Positions 19,084 through 28,074 are shown, counted from the stretch's first letter. The stretch is DNA of 33,049 nt from Oscillospiraceae bacterium (GCA_017887695.1 JAGHHM010000142.1:1-33049), one strand, 5' to 3'. The notes: a model not told the origin generated them from the letters alone. A program made the numbers and translations.

Positions 19084-19116
19084 GATGCTGCATCCCTCCG
19101 TCTCAGTTTTATTGGT

Positions 19117-20457
19117 TTAATATTCGCAGTGGTTCAGCGCGCCCCAAAGCTTCTTGCTTTCCTCAAGAATATGTGCGTTCTCGGCCTCCTCGTCGATGCC
19201 TACCAGCTCGCGGTCCTTCATGAGGAGCTTGCCGTTACAGATGGTGGTCTGACACTGGCGGCCAGCCATTCCAAAGAGCATATGGCCGTCGATGTTGGCG
19301 TCGGAGAAGGGGGTGTAGGGCTTGTAGTCCATGACGATCACGTCGGCGGCGGCGCCGGGGGCCAGCTTACCCAGAGGCACACCGAAGTACTTTTCACCGA
19401 TGAGGGGGTTATTCTTGAAGAGCATCTCCGTCACCTCGCACCAGCCCACGTTGGGAAGGCAGGCGTTATGGCGCTGGATGGCCAGAGCCACCTTGATGCT
19501 CTCCAGCATGTCGTTGGTATAGGCGTCGGTGCCAAGGCCCACGGTGATGCCCCGCTTCATCAGCTGGAGGATGGGGGAACAGCCCACCGCGTTGCCCATG
19601 TTGCTCTCCGGGTTATTCACCGTCATGGTGCCGGTGGCCTCAATGATCTCCATTTCCGCGGTATTCACATGGATGCAGTGGCCCAGGATGGTCTTGGGAC
19701 CAAGGATGCCGTGGTCCTGGAGCCGCTGGACCGGGCGGCGGCCATAGTTCTGAAGGCTGTCATAGACGTCGTTCATGCCCTCGGAGACATGGATGTGGAA
19801 GCCGGTACGGCCGTTGTTGGCCGCTACCATCCGCTCAAAGGTCTTGTCGGAAATGGTGAAGAGGGCGTGGCCGCCGAACATGGCCGCCAGCATGTCGCTG
19901 GGGTTCTTCTCACAATAGGTAATGAAATCAGCATTCTCCTGAATGGCCTGGAGGCTCTTCTCCTCCCCATCCCGGTCGCTGACTTCATAGCACAGGCAGG
20001 AACGGATACCGAACTTCTTGGCGCTCTCGGCGATCTCCATCAGGGAGCCGGGGATTTCGCAGAAGGAAGCGTGGTGGTCAAAAATGGTGGTGACGCCCTG
20101 CTTGATGCAGTCCATATACAAGGCATCGGCACTGGCCCGGGTACCCTTCACGGTCAGGTGGCGGTCAATGTACCACCACTGGCCGTCCAACACCTCAAAG
20201 AAATTGGTGGGGTTGAAGCCGTTGATGGACAGGCCCCTGGCCAGAGCGGAATAGATATGGGTATGGGCATTGACAAGGCCCGGCATAATGACACCGCCTT
20301 TGGCGTCGATGAACTCCGCCTGGGGGTACTTGCCTTTCAGCTCAGCGGTGGCACCCACCTCCAGGATCTTCGTCCCGTCGATCACTACGCCACCGTCCTT
20401 CAGGTAGGGTAAGGCGCTATCCCGGGTAATAAGCCTGCCGTTTGCCAGAATATACAT
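19117..20457 (-). CDS. ssnA: Putative aminohydrolase SsnA (amidohydrolase superfamily)
   Basis: MYILANGRLITRDSALPYLKDGGVVIDGTKILEVG...MPGLVNAHTHIYSALARGLSING...LGHCIHV...GLGTDAYTNDML. SD AAGGAGGATACGACC before ATG at 20457. Confidence 0.94.
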   Translation of the reverse strand: MYILANGRLITRDSALPYLKDGGVVIDGTKILEVGATAELKGKYPQAEFIDAKGGVIMPGLVNAHTHIYSALARGLSINGFNPTNFFEVLDGQWWYIDRHLTVKGTRASADALYMDCIKQGVTTIFDHHASFCEIPGSLMEIAESAKKFGIRSCLCYEVSDRDGEEKSLQAIQENADFITYCEKNPSDMLAAMFGGHALFTISDKTFERMVAANNGRTGFHIHVSEGMNDVYDSLQNYGRRPVQRLQDHGILGPKTILGHCIHVNTAEMEIIEATGTMTVNNPESNMGNAVGCSPILQLMKRGITVGLGTDAYTNDMLESIKVALAIQRHNACLPNVGWCEVTEMLFKNNPLIGEKYFGVPLGKLAPGAAADVIVMDYKPYTPFSDANIDGHMLFGMAGRQCQTTICNGKLLMKDRELVGIDEEAENAHILEESKKLWGALNHCEY

Positions 20458-20508
20458 GGTCGTATCCTCCTTTTTGTCATCCTGTATGGTGTGACACACC
20501 CCGGTAAC

Positions 20509-20542
20509 AAAAAATGTTTCAAATCCCTCTGGGATTTGAAAC
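20509..20542 (-). terminator. Leader (attenuator-type) intrinsic terminator upstream of ssnA ORF
   Basis: Minus: GTTTCAAATCCC-AGA-GGGATTTGAAAC-A-TTTTTT; perfect 12-bp stem located between the ssnA promoter and its start codon. Confidence 0.88.
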
Positions 20543-20562
20543 ACTCAAGCGAAAGCCGGAGT

Positions 20563-20604
20563 GATAGTTTCAGCCCGTGCGCGAAGCACTTCCTTACAGC
20601 TATC
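20563..20604 (-). ncRNA. Candidate riboswitch aptamer hairpin in ssnA leader
   Basis: Minus: GATAG-CTGTAAGGAA-GTGC-TTCGC-GCAC-GGGCTGAAA-CTATC; outer and inner stems separated by a large internal loop. The 3' side can instead pair with the terminator 5' arm. Confidence 0.55.
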
Positions 20605-20623
20605 ATTCTTGGATTGTGATTAT

Positions 20624-20652
20624 ATTATAAAGCAACGTGAGAAAAAATGCAA
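20624..20652 (-). promoter_or_regulatory. Promoter of ssnA-orf73-ygfK operon
   Basis: Minus: TTGCAT - 17 bp - TATAAT (perfect -10). Confidence 0.75.
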
Positions 20653-20720
20653 TGGTTTGGTCAAAGAAACAATAAGGCCACCTGACAAAAATTCTGTATT
20701 TGTTTTGTGCAGGTTAGCGA

Positions 20721-20750
20721 AAGGCCCCGCCGGTTTCCCGGCAGGGCCTT
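20721..20750 (-). terminator. Putative intrinsic terminator of upp
   Basis: Minus: AAGGCCCTGCCGG-gaaa-CCGGCGGGGCCTTTCGCT; GC-rich stem, short T tract. Confidence 0.6.
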
Positions 20751-20776
20751 TGTTCTCGACTTTCTCTCCAAAAAAC

Positions 20777-21412
20777 TTACTTGGTACCAAAAATCCGGTC
20801 GCCGGCATCACCCAGGCCGGGAACAATGTAGCCATTCTCATTGAGATGGCTGTCCACTGCGCCGCAGTAGATGTCTACGTCGGGATACTCCTTCTGGATA
20901 CGCTCGATTCCCTCAGGAGCAGCCAGCAGCACCATGAGCTTGATGTTGGAGCAGCCGTACTCCTTCATAAAGCCAATGGCGGCGGCGGCAGAACCGCCGG
21001 TGGCCAGCATGGGATCCACGATCAGGATGTCCCGCTCCGCCACGTCCTTGGGCATCTTGCAGAAATATTTCACCGGCTCCAGGGGCTCCTCGTTACGGTA
21101 AAGGCCGATATGGCCCACCCGGGCAGAGGGTACCATCCGCAGCACGCCGTCCACCAGGCCAAGGCCCGCCCGGAGAATAGGTACCACCGCAAATTTCTTC
21201 CCCTTCAGCGTGGGAGCCATGGTCTTACCGATAGGTGTCTCCACCTCTTTCTCCGTCAGAGGCAGGTCCCGGGTGGCCTCATAGGTGAGAAGCATGCCAA
21301 TCTCGGAAACAATCTCACGGAAATCTTTGGTAGAAGTATTCTTATCCCGGAGGATGGTCAGCTTATGGGCCAGCAGAGGATGATCGACGACATGGACTTT
21401 TTCGCTGTACAT
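20777..21412 (-). CDS. upp: Uracil phosphoribosyltransferase
   Basis: [28 protein letters not shown]...[13 protein letters not shown]...[14 protein letters not shown]...[15 protein letters not shown]. Confidence 0.98.
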   Translation of the reverse strand: MYSEKVHVVDHPLLAHKLTILRDKNTSTKDFREIVSEIGMLLTYEATRDLPLTEKEVETPIGKTMAPTLKGKKFAVVPILRAGLGLVDGVLRMVPSARVGHIGLYRNEEPLEPVKYFCKMPKDVAERDILIVDPMLATGGSAAAAIGFMKEYGCSNIKLMVLLAAPEGIERIQKEYPDVDIYCGAVDSHLNENGYIVPGLGDAGDRIFGTK

Positions 21413-21513
21413 TGGTGTTGTACTCCCTTCTTGATGTATGACGGAGCAAGGCGAATCATCCAGCCGCAGTGTCTATCCCACCCGCACACACTCCATCGTG
21501 ATTCCTGTTGGCT

Positions 21514-21542
21514 ATTGTACAACAGCAGGGGGTAAATTGCAA
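21514..21542 (-). promoter_or_regulatory. Promoter of upp
   Basis: Minus: TTGCAA - 17 bp - TACAAT. Confidence 0.65.
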
Positions 21543-21555
21543 GACAGGGAAGGCC

Positions 21556-22395
21556 TCATTTTCCCTCTTCCAGCCGCTTTACCAGATAGGGAATGGCGCT
21601 TTCAAACTCCACGCCGTACCACTTTGCCTCCGGGGAAGCGAGGGTCAGGCGAATACACTCCACCGTATAGTCCGCCGCCAGGGCCAGGGCCTCTCCCAGC
21701 GGCAGCCCCCGCATGAGGCCGCCCACGCAGGTGGAGGCGAACACGTCGCCGGTACCGTGGAAGCTGGCGGGCAGGTGCTCCGTGAAGTAACTGCCGTAGG
21801 TCCCCTCCTTCTGGTCGTAGTACATAACGCCCAGCCGCCCCTTCTCAAAGCTGACGCCGGTGAGGGCCACATACCGGGGACCCAGCTTGGCAAGAGACTG
21901 GAGCATCTCCCGGATATAGCTCTCATCATACTCCGTCCGATAGGGCAGGCCGGTGAGAAGACTGGCCTCCGTCAGGTTGGGGACAATCAGATCCGCCTTG
22001 GCGCAGACCTTGGCCATCTCTGCCGGGAACTCCGGCCCGAAGGCGGGGTACAGCTTGCCATTGTCCGCCATAACGGGATCCACCACGATAAGGTTGTCCT
22101 CCGTCTTGAAGGCGTCAAATAAATCGCACACATCGCCGATCTGCTCCGCCGAGGCCAGATAGCCGGTATAGATAGCGTCAAAACGGATCTTTTCCGCCTG
22201 CCAGTGCCGGGCAATGGGGCCGATCTGATCCGTCAGGTCTTTGCAGGTAAAGTTCTGAAACATGGTATGAGTGGACAGTACCGCTGTGGGGACAATGGAG
22301 CACTCCACCCCCATGGCGGAAATAATGGGCAGAGCCACTGTGAGAGAGCACTTGCCCAGGCAGGAAATATCCTGGATACTGACGATACGCTTCAT
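21556..22395 (-). CDS. pdxY: Pyridoxal/pyridoxamine kinase
   Basis: KRIVSIQDISCLGKCSLTVALPIISAMGVE...DPVMADNGKLY...PNLTEASLLTG...GTGDVFAS. PfkB/ThiD-like. Confidence 0.88.
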   Translation of the reverse strand: MKRIVSIQDISCLGKCSLTVALPIISAMGVECSIVPTAVLSTHTMFQNFTCKDLTDQIGPIARHWQAEKIRFDAIYTGYLASAEQIGDVCDLFDAFKTEDNLIVVDPVMADNGKLYPAFGPEFPAEMAKVCAKADLIVPNLTEASLLTGLPYRTEYDESYIREMLQSLAKLGPRYVALTGVSFEKGRLGVMYYDQKEGTYGSYFTEHLPASFHGTGDVFASTCVGGLMRGLPLGEALALAADYTVECIRLTLASPEAKWYGVEFESAIPYLVKRLEEGK

Positions 22396-22515
22396 AAGAG
22401 GCACTTCCTTTTTCTTGGTTTGCTGTATTATAGCAAAGGAACTGATCCCACTAAAGTCTCAGATACAGAATTTTCATTGGTATCAGTTTTGCGCAATACA
22501 CACCCAAGGTCAGAA

Positions 22516-22546
22516 AGAGGCCCCGGGACTTTTTTGTCCCGGGGCC
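22516..22546 (-). terminator. Intrinsic terminator downstream of tsaB
   Basis: Minus: GGCCCCGGGA-caaaaaag-TCCCGGGGCC then TCTTTCT. Confidence 0.75.
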
Positions 22547-22634
22547 CCCATAGCCATAGTCGTATAACAGGAATATATTTTTTGCCAGCTTGCGGCACAT
22601 GGGCAGTGCACCGTCTGCGCGCTCACCAGCGGGC

Positions 22635-23339
22635 TTATCCCAGGCTGCCCAGACGCGCCAGCCGCTCCCGCTCCGCCTGACTCAGCCGCAGGTACACCAG
22701 AGCCAGCTCCTGGGCAGACACTCTGGCCTCCACTCCCAAACTCTCCGCCGCCATAGCCACCCCCACCGCACTCTGAAGCCGCAGGTGGGCCGGGGCAGCC
22801 TGGCAGGCAATGCCCTGCTCCATCAAGAATTCTGTACACAGCTTCCAGCCGTCCCCCACTATGATCAGGGGGCCGGGAAGCTGCCGCAGTTCCTCCGCCG
22901 CTTCCGCCAGGGAGATCGCCCGATCCGGGCAAAGGCGCTTCAAACTGCCGTTTTCCGCGGCAAAAACCGCGTTATAGATCTGCTGGCGGCGGGCATCCAT
23001 GGAACAGACAATGGTACCCGTCATATGGGCCAAAGGCCAGGCCATGGCCTCCAGGGTAGACACCCCCACGCAGGGCTTGTCCCCGGCCCAGGCAAGGCCT
23101 TTCACTGCGGCGATACCGATGCGCAAGCCAGTAAAGGAGCCGGGCCCCGCCGCCACCGCGATGGCGTCCATGTCGGCCAGGGTCAGCTCACTGTTTTTCA
23201 GCATATCCTCCACCATGGGCATCAGGGTACGGCTGTGGGTAAGGCCCGTGGCCTGCCAGGCGGTAGCCAGAGGCGCCCCCTCCCGCAGCACTGCGCAGGA
23301 GGCCGCCTTAGCCGTGGTTTCCAACGCTAAAATCGTCAC
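22635..23339 (-). CDS. tsaB: tRNA threonylcarbamoyladenosine biosynthesis protein TsaB
   Basis: [18 protein letters not shown]...THSRTLMPMVEDML...IAVAAGPGSFTGLRIGIAAVKGLA. Confidence 0.96.
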   Translation of the reverse strand: MTILALETTAKAASCAVLREGAPLATAWQATGLTHSRTLMPMVEDMLKNSELTLADMDAIAVAAGPGSFTGLRIGIAAVKGLAWAGDKPCVGVSTLEAMAWPLAHMTGTIVCSMDARRQQIYNAVFAAENGSLKRLCPDRAISLAEAAEELRQLPGPLIIVGDGWKLCTEFLMEQGIACQAAPAHLRLQSAVGVAMAAESLGVEARVSAQELALVYLRLSQAERERLARLGSLG

Positions 23340-23761
23340 AGGGACACCCCCTCTACGGTAATACGCCGCCAGTCCTCATTTTCCGGGCAGCGGCGGATGG
23401 TAACGGTAACCGCCTCCGGCGGGATGGCCCCGGGAAAGCTCTCGCTCCACTCCACGGCGCACACGCCGCCCCGGCCTAAATAGTCTTCCCAACCGATGTC
23501 CCACAGCTCCTCCTCGTCCCCCAAACGGTAAAGGTCGAAGTGAAACAGGGGGATCTCCCCCTCATATTCATTGACAATGGTAAAGGTAGGGCTGGTGACC
23601 CGTCCGGTGCAGCCCAGGCCCCGGGCAAGTCCCCGGGTAAAGGCGGTTTTACCCGCTCCCAGGTCTCCCCGATAGGCAATCACATCTCCTCCGTGGAGCC
23701 GCTGGGCCAGAGCCGCCCCCAGCGCCTCCGTCTCCTGTTCACTGTGCGAGAGATACTCCAT
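23336..23761 (-). CDS. tsaE: tRNA threonylcarbamoyladenosine biosynthesis ATPase TsaE
   Basis: Walker [44 protein letters not shown]. 4-bp overlap with tsaB. Confidence 0.97.
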   Translation of the reverse strand: MEYLSHSEQETEALGAALAQRLHGGDVIAYRGDLGAGKTAFTRGLARGLGCTGRVTSPTFTIVNEYEGEIPLFHFDLYRLGDEEELWDIGWEDYLGRGGVCAVEWSESFPGAIPPEAVTVTIRRCPENEDWRRITVEGVSL

Positions 23762-23793
23762 TACTGTCCCTCCGTAATCCTATTCAACAGGAG

Positions 23794-23822
23794 AGTATAC
23801 CACAGAATACCTCTCCTGGAAA
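23794..23822 (-). promoter_or_regulatory. Putative promoter of tsaE-tsaB
   Basis: Minus: TTTCCA - 17 bp - TATACT. Confidence 0.45.
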
Positions 23823-23847
23823 GGGGGCGGAAGAAAAAAGCGGAATC

Positions 23848-26031
23848 TTACCGATCCATCAGGCGGCAGAGCATGGCGGCCGCCTGACCCCGGGTAGCAT
23901 CGGCGTTTCTTTGATAGGCGCCGCTGACCAATCCCAGGCCCTGGGCCAGGGCAGCATAGCCCAGCTCGTCGGTGGGGATAGAAGCGCGGTCAGGGTAGGC
24001 ACAGGTGAAGATTCCCTCCAGCCGGGCAACAATGCCGTAGCCCGCGGCATCCAGCAGGCAGCGCACCAGCTGCCCCCGGGTCAGGACGGCGTCGTCACTG
24101 CGCTCCGTCCGGGTAAGGGCTCCCATGGCATAGGCCGCGGCATAAGCATCGTCCCGCTGGGACTCCGTGGCCGCTCCAGGATCCAGGGGATAGCCCCGCA
24201 GGCTGTACAGAAGGCAGACCAGATCCCACTGGGTCAGAGGCTTGGACTGCTGGAAGATTCCGCCGTCATAGCCCACGTTGAATTGAGCCAGCCGCAATAC
24301 ATCCTCCTCCACCCAGGAGCCTGCCAGATCGCTGTAGGTAAGGCCGGCATCCTCTTGGCCGGAGTAGCCCACAGGCTCGCCGCTCTTGGCGTCAATCGCC
24401 CGGTAAACCTCCTCCCGCTCCAGGCCATAGCCCAGCTTCAGGTAGTAAAAGGCGGAAAGGCCCATCTCCTTGAGCCGCTGAGACACAGTGTCAGAGCCGG
24501 TGAGCTTTTGAGGTACCAGCAGGTATCCCAGCGTCACCGTATAGGTGTCCATCCAGGCGTCCAGGGCTCCATCGGCAGAAATGACCCCCTCCGGAGAAGC
24601 AAAGGTAACCGCTTCATCATAGGAATAGAAAAGGCCGCACACAGAGCCATCCGTAGCATCAACACGGACAAAATAATACTGCTCCGGGAAGAAATAGCCG
24701 TTCTCCTTCCTGACAAACCGGAAGGAATAGTCGGAAACAGAGCTGTCATCCTCGGGGATGACGTTGGACTCCTCTGCCGTCTCATAGAGGGCCAGGTGGG
24801 AATAGTGATCCCCATAGCGGGCCTCCAGGAAGGCCTCCGCCTTCTCCAGGGCTTCCTCCTCACTGAGGACAGCCTGAGAATCCTCATCCCAGGGAATATA
24901 GGAGGTCAGATGCTGTACAGCGCCGGTGCGGGCGTCCACCGTGAAGCTGCGGGTGTATACATCCTCCCCCACAGCCCGGCTGTACCGAAGGACACAGGTC
25001 ACAGGGGCCTCCTCCCCCGCCTCCGCCTGTCCCACAGAGAATCGGGCGGAAACCAGCTGATAGCCGTTCAGGCCGTACTCCGATATGGCCTGCAGGGCGC
25101 TGTCCAGCTTCTGGGAGGAGAGAACGCCCTCCATCTGGGCAATCCCCGCCTGCTCCGCGTCAGAGAGCCCGCTTTCAGTGGAGCTGTCTTCCGCCGCGCC
25201 GTTATCCGATTCGGCACCGCCCATGCCGCCAGACGCCAGCATCTCCTCCTCCAGAGCCGTCAGATCCGCCAGCTTGCCGGTCTGGGCATCCACATAAAAC
25301 TCATGGCCGGGATTTGGCAGATAGTACAGCACCGCCTGGGTACTGTCGCTGTCCGGAAGTACATACTCCAGCCGCAGGGACAAGGTATCCTTCAGCGCTT
25401 TCGCTGCATCGGCCTGGGTAGCTGCCGCGCTTGCGGCGGGAATATTTCCCAGGAAAGTCGTCTCCGGCACATCCCGCCAGAAGCGGATGACCTGATTGTC
25501 GGAGGCCCGGACGGTAATGGAATAGCTCAAAGGCGAAGGAAGGCCGTTGAGCAGGATAGTGCCATTAAAGCGGTAAGTGGTGCTGTCCAGCCGATCCAAA
25601 CCGCTGGGCTCTTCCAGGGATACCGTCTCCCGATCTGGCGTCAATACCCGATCCAGGAAAGCCTGGGCCGCAGCTTTGGCCTCTTCCGGGTCGCCCTGGG
25701 GAAAGGCGGGCATCCCCTGCTGGGCGCTGGAATTGGCTTGTGTGCTGTCACGATAATAGCTGACGATGGTACCGTCCTCCAACGCGGTTACCGAGAGGGA
25801 ACCTGTGTCACCGCTCCAATACAGGTTCCACACAGGAGCAAGCTCCTGCTCCTCGTAGTCTCCCTGGAAATACGAATACGCTTCCGTATCCAGGGCCAGT
25901 GTCGTCTTGACCGTCTGAGTAATCCGGGTGAGCTTTGCGTCGGCGGTATCTGCCGCGGCAGCTGCCGGCAAAGCGGCGCTGATGAGAAAAACAGCGCCCA
26001 AAAACAGGGAGAGAATCTTTTTCATGTTCAT
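23848..26031 (-). CDS. Secreted YcdB/YcdC-domain protein with C-terminal SLH-like repeats
   Basis: Signal peptide MNMKKILSLFLGAVFLISAALPAAAA; PepSY/YcdB-like repeats; C-terminal AYPDRASIPTDELGYAALAQGLGLVSG...RNADATRGQAAAMLCRLMDR. Confidence 0.85.
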   Translation of the reverse strand: MNMKKILSLFLGAVFLISAALPAAAAADTADAKLTRITQTVKTTLALDTEAYSYFQGDYEEQELAPVWNLYWSGDTGSLSVTALEDGTIVSYYRDSTQANSSAQQGMPAFPQGDPEEAKAAAQAFLDRVLTPDRETVSLEEPSGLDRLDSTTYRFNGTILLNGLPSPLSYSITVRASDNQVIRFWRDVPETTFLGNIPAASAAATQADAAKALKDTLSLRLEYVLPDSDSTQAVLYYLPNPGHEFYVDAQTGKLADLTALEEEMLASGGMGGAESDNGAAEDSSTESGLSDAEQAGIAQMEGVLSSQKLDSALQAISEYGLNGYQLVSARFSVGQAEAGEEAPVTCVLRYSRAVGEDVYTRSFTVDARTGAVQHLTSYIPWDEDSQAVLSEEEALEKAEAFLEARYGDHYSHLALYETAEESNVIPEDDSSVSDYSFRFVRKENGYFFPEQYYFVRVDATDGSVCGLFYSYDEAVTFASPEGVISADGALDAWMDTYTVTLGYLLVPQKLTGSDTVSQRLKEMGLSAFYYLKLGYGLEREEVYRAIDAKSGEPVGYSGQEDAGLTYSDLAGSWVEEDVLRLAQFNVGYDGGIFQQSKPLTQWDLVCLLYSLRGYPLDPGAATESQRDDAYAAAYAMGALTRTERSDDAVLTRGQLVRCLLDAAGYGIVARLEGIFTCAYPDRASIPTDELGYAALAQGLGLVSGAYQRNADATRGQAAAMLCRLMDR

Positions 26032-26175
26032 ACCTCCGTTTCTTATGCAGGCCCAATCTTACTATTATACTACCATATTGGTAGACGAAAATAAATTACG
26101 GATGTGCCCCCGGTTATGAAAAATTATCCGGCAAAAACCAAATAAAAAAGTTTGCTCCAAAAAGAAAACCTGTGG

Positions 26176-26204
26176 TTTACAGAATATGGCTTATGTGGTA
26201 CACT
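26176..26204 (+). promoter_or_regulatory. Promoter of FtsW/RodA-family gene
   Basis: TTTACA - 17 bp - TACACT. Confidence 0.6.
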
Positions 26205-26235
26205 TACTCTGAATTTATAATGGGAGGTGTTGCCA

Positions 26236-27396
26236 TTGTCCATTTTTGCCCAGATACTGGGCGCAGTCAAATACATCGTCAAAAAAGCGGACATGGTGCT
26301 GCTGGGGATCTGCCTGGTATCCACCATTTACGGCATCATCCTCATCGCCAGTGCCACCAATTACACCGGCAGCTACCGGGACGTGCTTGTACAGGCGGCG
26401 GCGGCCGTGATCGGCCTTCTTGCTTACTTCATCTTTTCGGCCCTGGATGTGGAGCACTACTCAGAAAAATGGAGGTGGTTCTTCCTCTTTAACCTTGGCT
26501 TTATTGCCCTTCTTCTTACGCCTCTGGGTACGGGGAAATATGGCAATAAATCATGGCTGTCCGCTTCCTGGCTGCCCACCAGCATCCAGCCCTCCGAGAT
26601 CGTGAAGCTGACCTTTACCGTCCTGCTGGCCCGGCAGATGGCCTGGTTCCGGGACAACCGGAAAATGCGGGGCCTCGACTCCCTGTTTTGGCCCGCCGCC
26701 CATGCGGGGCTGATGTTTGCCTGGATTTTTGTAATTTCCTCCGATGCCGGCAGCGGCCTTGTTTACCTGATGATCTACGCCGGCATGGCGCTGGCGGCAG
26801 GTCTCGCCTGGTACTGGTTTGTGGCAGGCTTCAGCGTAATGGGCCTGGGCATCGGCACTCTGATCCTCCTGGAAAAATTCCCAACCCATATGCTCCAGCG
26901 CTTCATCGTCCTCTTCGATCACAGTTACTCCCCCGACGGCGTGGGCTGGCAGCAGACCCGGAGCCTTATGGCTATCGGCTCCGGTGGTATCTTTGGCCAG
27001 GGTCTCTTCAACGGTATCCAGACCCAGTCCTCCTTTGCGGAGAACCTGCCGGAGCGGCAGACAGACTTTATTTTCGCCGTATGCGGCGAGGAGCTGGGAA
27101 TGGTGGGATGCCTTGCCATCATTCTTCTGGAATTTCTCCTGGTGTGGCGCTGTTTCCAGACCGCCCGGATGGCAAAAGGCACCATGGGGAGCCTGATTTG
27201 CATCGGCTTTGGCTCCATGCTGATCTTCCAAACTGTGGAAAACATCGGCATGTGCCTCTTTGTCATGCCGGTTATCGGATTGACTCTCCCCTTCTTCAGC
27301 TACGGCGGCAGTTCCATTGTTACCCTGTTTGCCGCCATGGGCATTGTCTCCGGCGTGCGAAGCCGCTCTTTGCCGGACTGGCTGCGAAAAACCTGA
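26236..27396 (+). CDS. FtsW/RodA/SpoVE-family (SEDS) peptidoglycan polymerase
   Basis: SWLPTSIQPSEIVKLTFTVLLARQM...GGIFGQGLFNGIQTQSSFAENLPERQTDFIFAVCGEELGMVG...LPFFSYGGSSI. TTG start at 26236 best placed relative to GGGAGG SD. Confidence 0.93.
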   Translation: MSIFAQILGAVKYIVKKADMVLLGICLVSTIYGIILIASATNYTGSYRDVLVQAAAAVIGLLAYFIFSALDVEHYSEKWRWFFLFNLGFIALLLTPLGTGKYGNKSWLSASWLPTSIQPSEIVKLTFTVLLARQMAWFRDNRKMRGLDSLFWPAAHAGLMFAWIFVISSDAGSGLVYLMIYAGMALAAGLAWYWFVAGFSVMGLGIGTLILLEKFPTHMLQRFIVLFDHSYSPDGVGWQQTRSLMAIGSGGIFGQGLFNGIQTQSSFAENLPERQTDFIFAVCGEELGMVGCLAIILLEFLLVWRCFQTARMAKGTMGSLICIGFGSMLIFQTVENIGMCLFVMPVIGLTLPFFSYGGSSIVTLFAAMGIVSGVRSRSLPDWLRKT

Positions 27397-27401
27397 TACA
27401 A

Positions 27402-27440
27402 ATACGCCGCGGGGCATATGCCCTGCGGCGTATTGCTTTT
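27402..27440 (+). terminator. Intrinsic terminator of SEDS gene
   Basis: ATACGCCGCGGGG-catatg-CCCTGCGGCGTAT then TGCTTTTA. Confidence 0.8.
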
Positions 27441-28074
27441 ATGCGTATCTGCCGTCCCGGCGGCGGAGGTAGAGCTTGACGGACAAGTGGTAGGACAGGA
27501 CATTGGCCCCTGCCAGCGCCGCCAGCACCGGCACTGGAACGGTTGCCAACCAATCCAGCGCCCTGCCGATATCCCTCGCCATTAGAGAAACCGACCCCAG
27601 AACGAGGATGAAGATACCTGCAAAGATGGCCACCATGATCAGCCGGCCCCGCTCCGTACCGAAGCGGTACAGCAGGGGGTAGGTCACCGCTGCCAGCAGC
27701 GTTAGGATCACCACGTACAGCCCCAGCATCTGCCATAGCTCCCCCCAGATCACCGGTTCCTCGCTGTACAAGGCCCGGATATACGTGCCCACGACGATCA
27801 GCCCCATGCTCATGACCATAGCCCCATAGTGGAGGATATACTTGCTGCCCACGATCTGCCGGGGCGTCCAGGGCAGCATGGCGGCATAGCGGTCCCACTT
27901 GCAGCGCTCGTCGTAGGAGATGGTGCTCATGGGGATCATGACGGAGATCATGACCGCATAGGCACCGCCAAGGCCGTTGGTCCCGGGCAGCAGCAGGAAC
28001 ACAAATGCCAACACCACCAGCAGCCGCATCTGCTTATCCATGACAAAGATATCTTTTTTCAACAGGGCGATCAT
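27439..28074 (-). CDS. ABC-2 type transporter permease
   Basis: Six hydrophobic segments, MISVMIPMSTISYDERCKWDRYAAMLPWTPRQIVGSKYI; ATGA overlap with the upstream ATPase gene. Confidence 0.88.
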   Translation of the reverse strand: MIALLKKDIFVMDKQMRLLVVLAFVFLLLPGTNGLGGAYAVMISVMIPMSTISYDERCKWDRYAAMLPWTPRQIVGSKYILHYGAMVMSMGLIVVGTYIRALYSEEPVIWGELWQMLGLYVVILTLLAAVTYPLLYRFGTERGRLIMVAIFAGIFILVLGSVSLMARDIGRALDWLATVPVPVLAALAGANVLSYHLSVKLYLRRRDGRYA

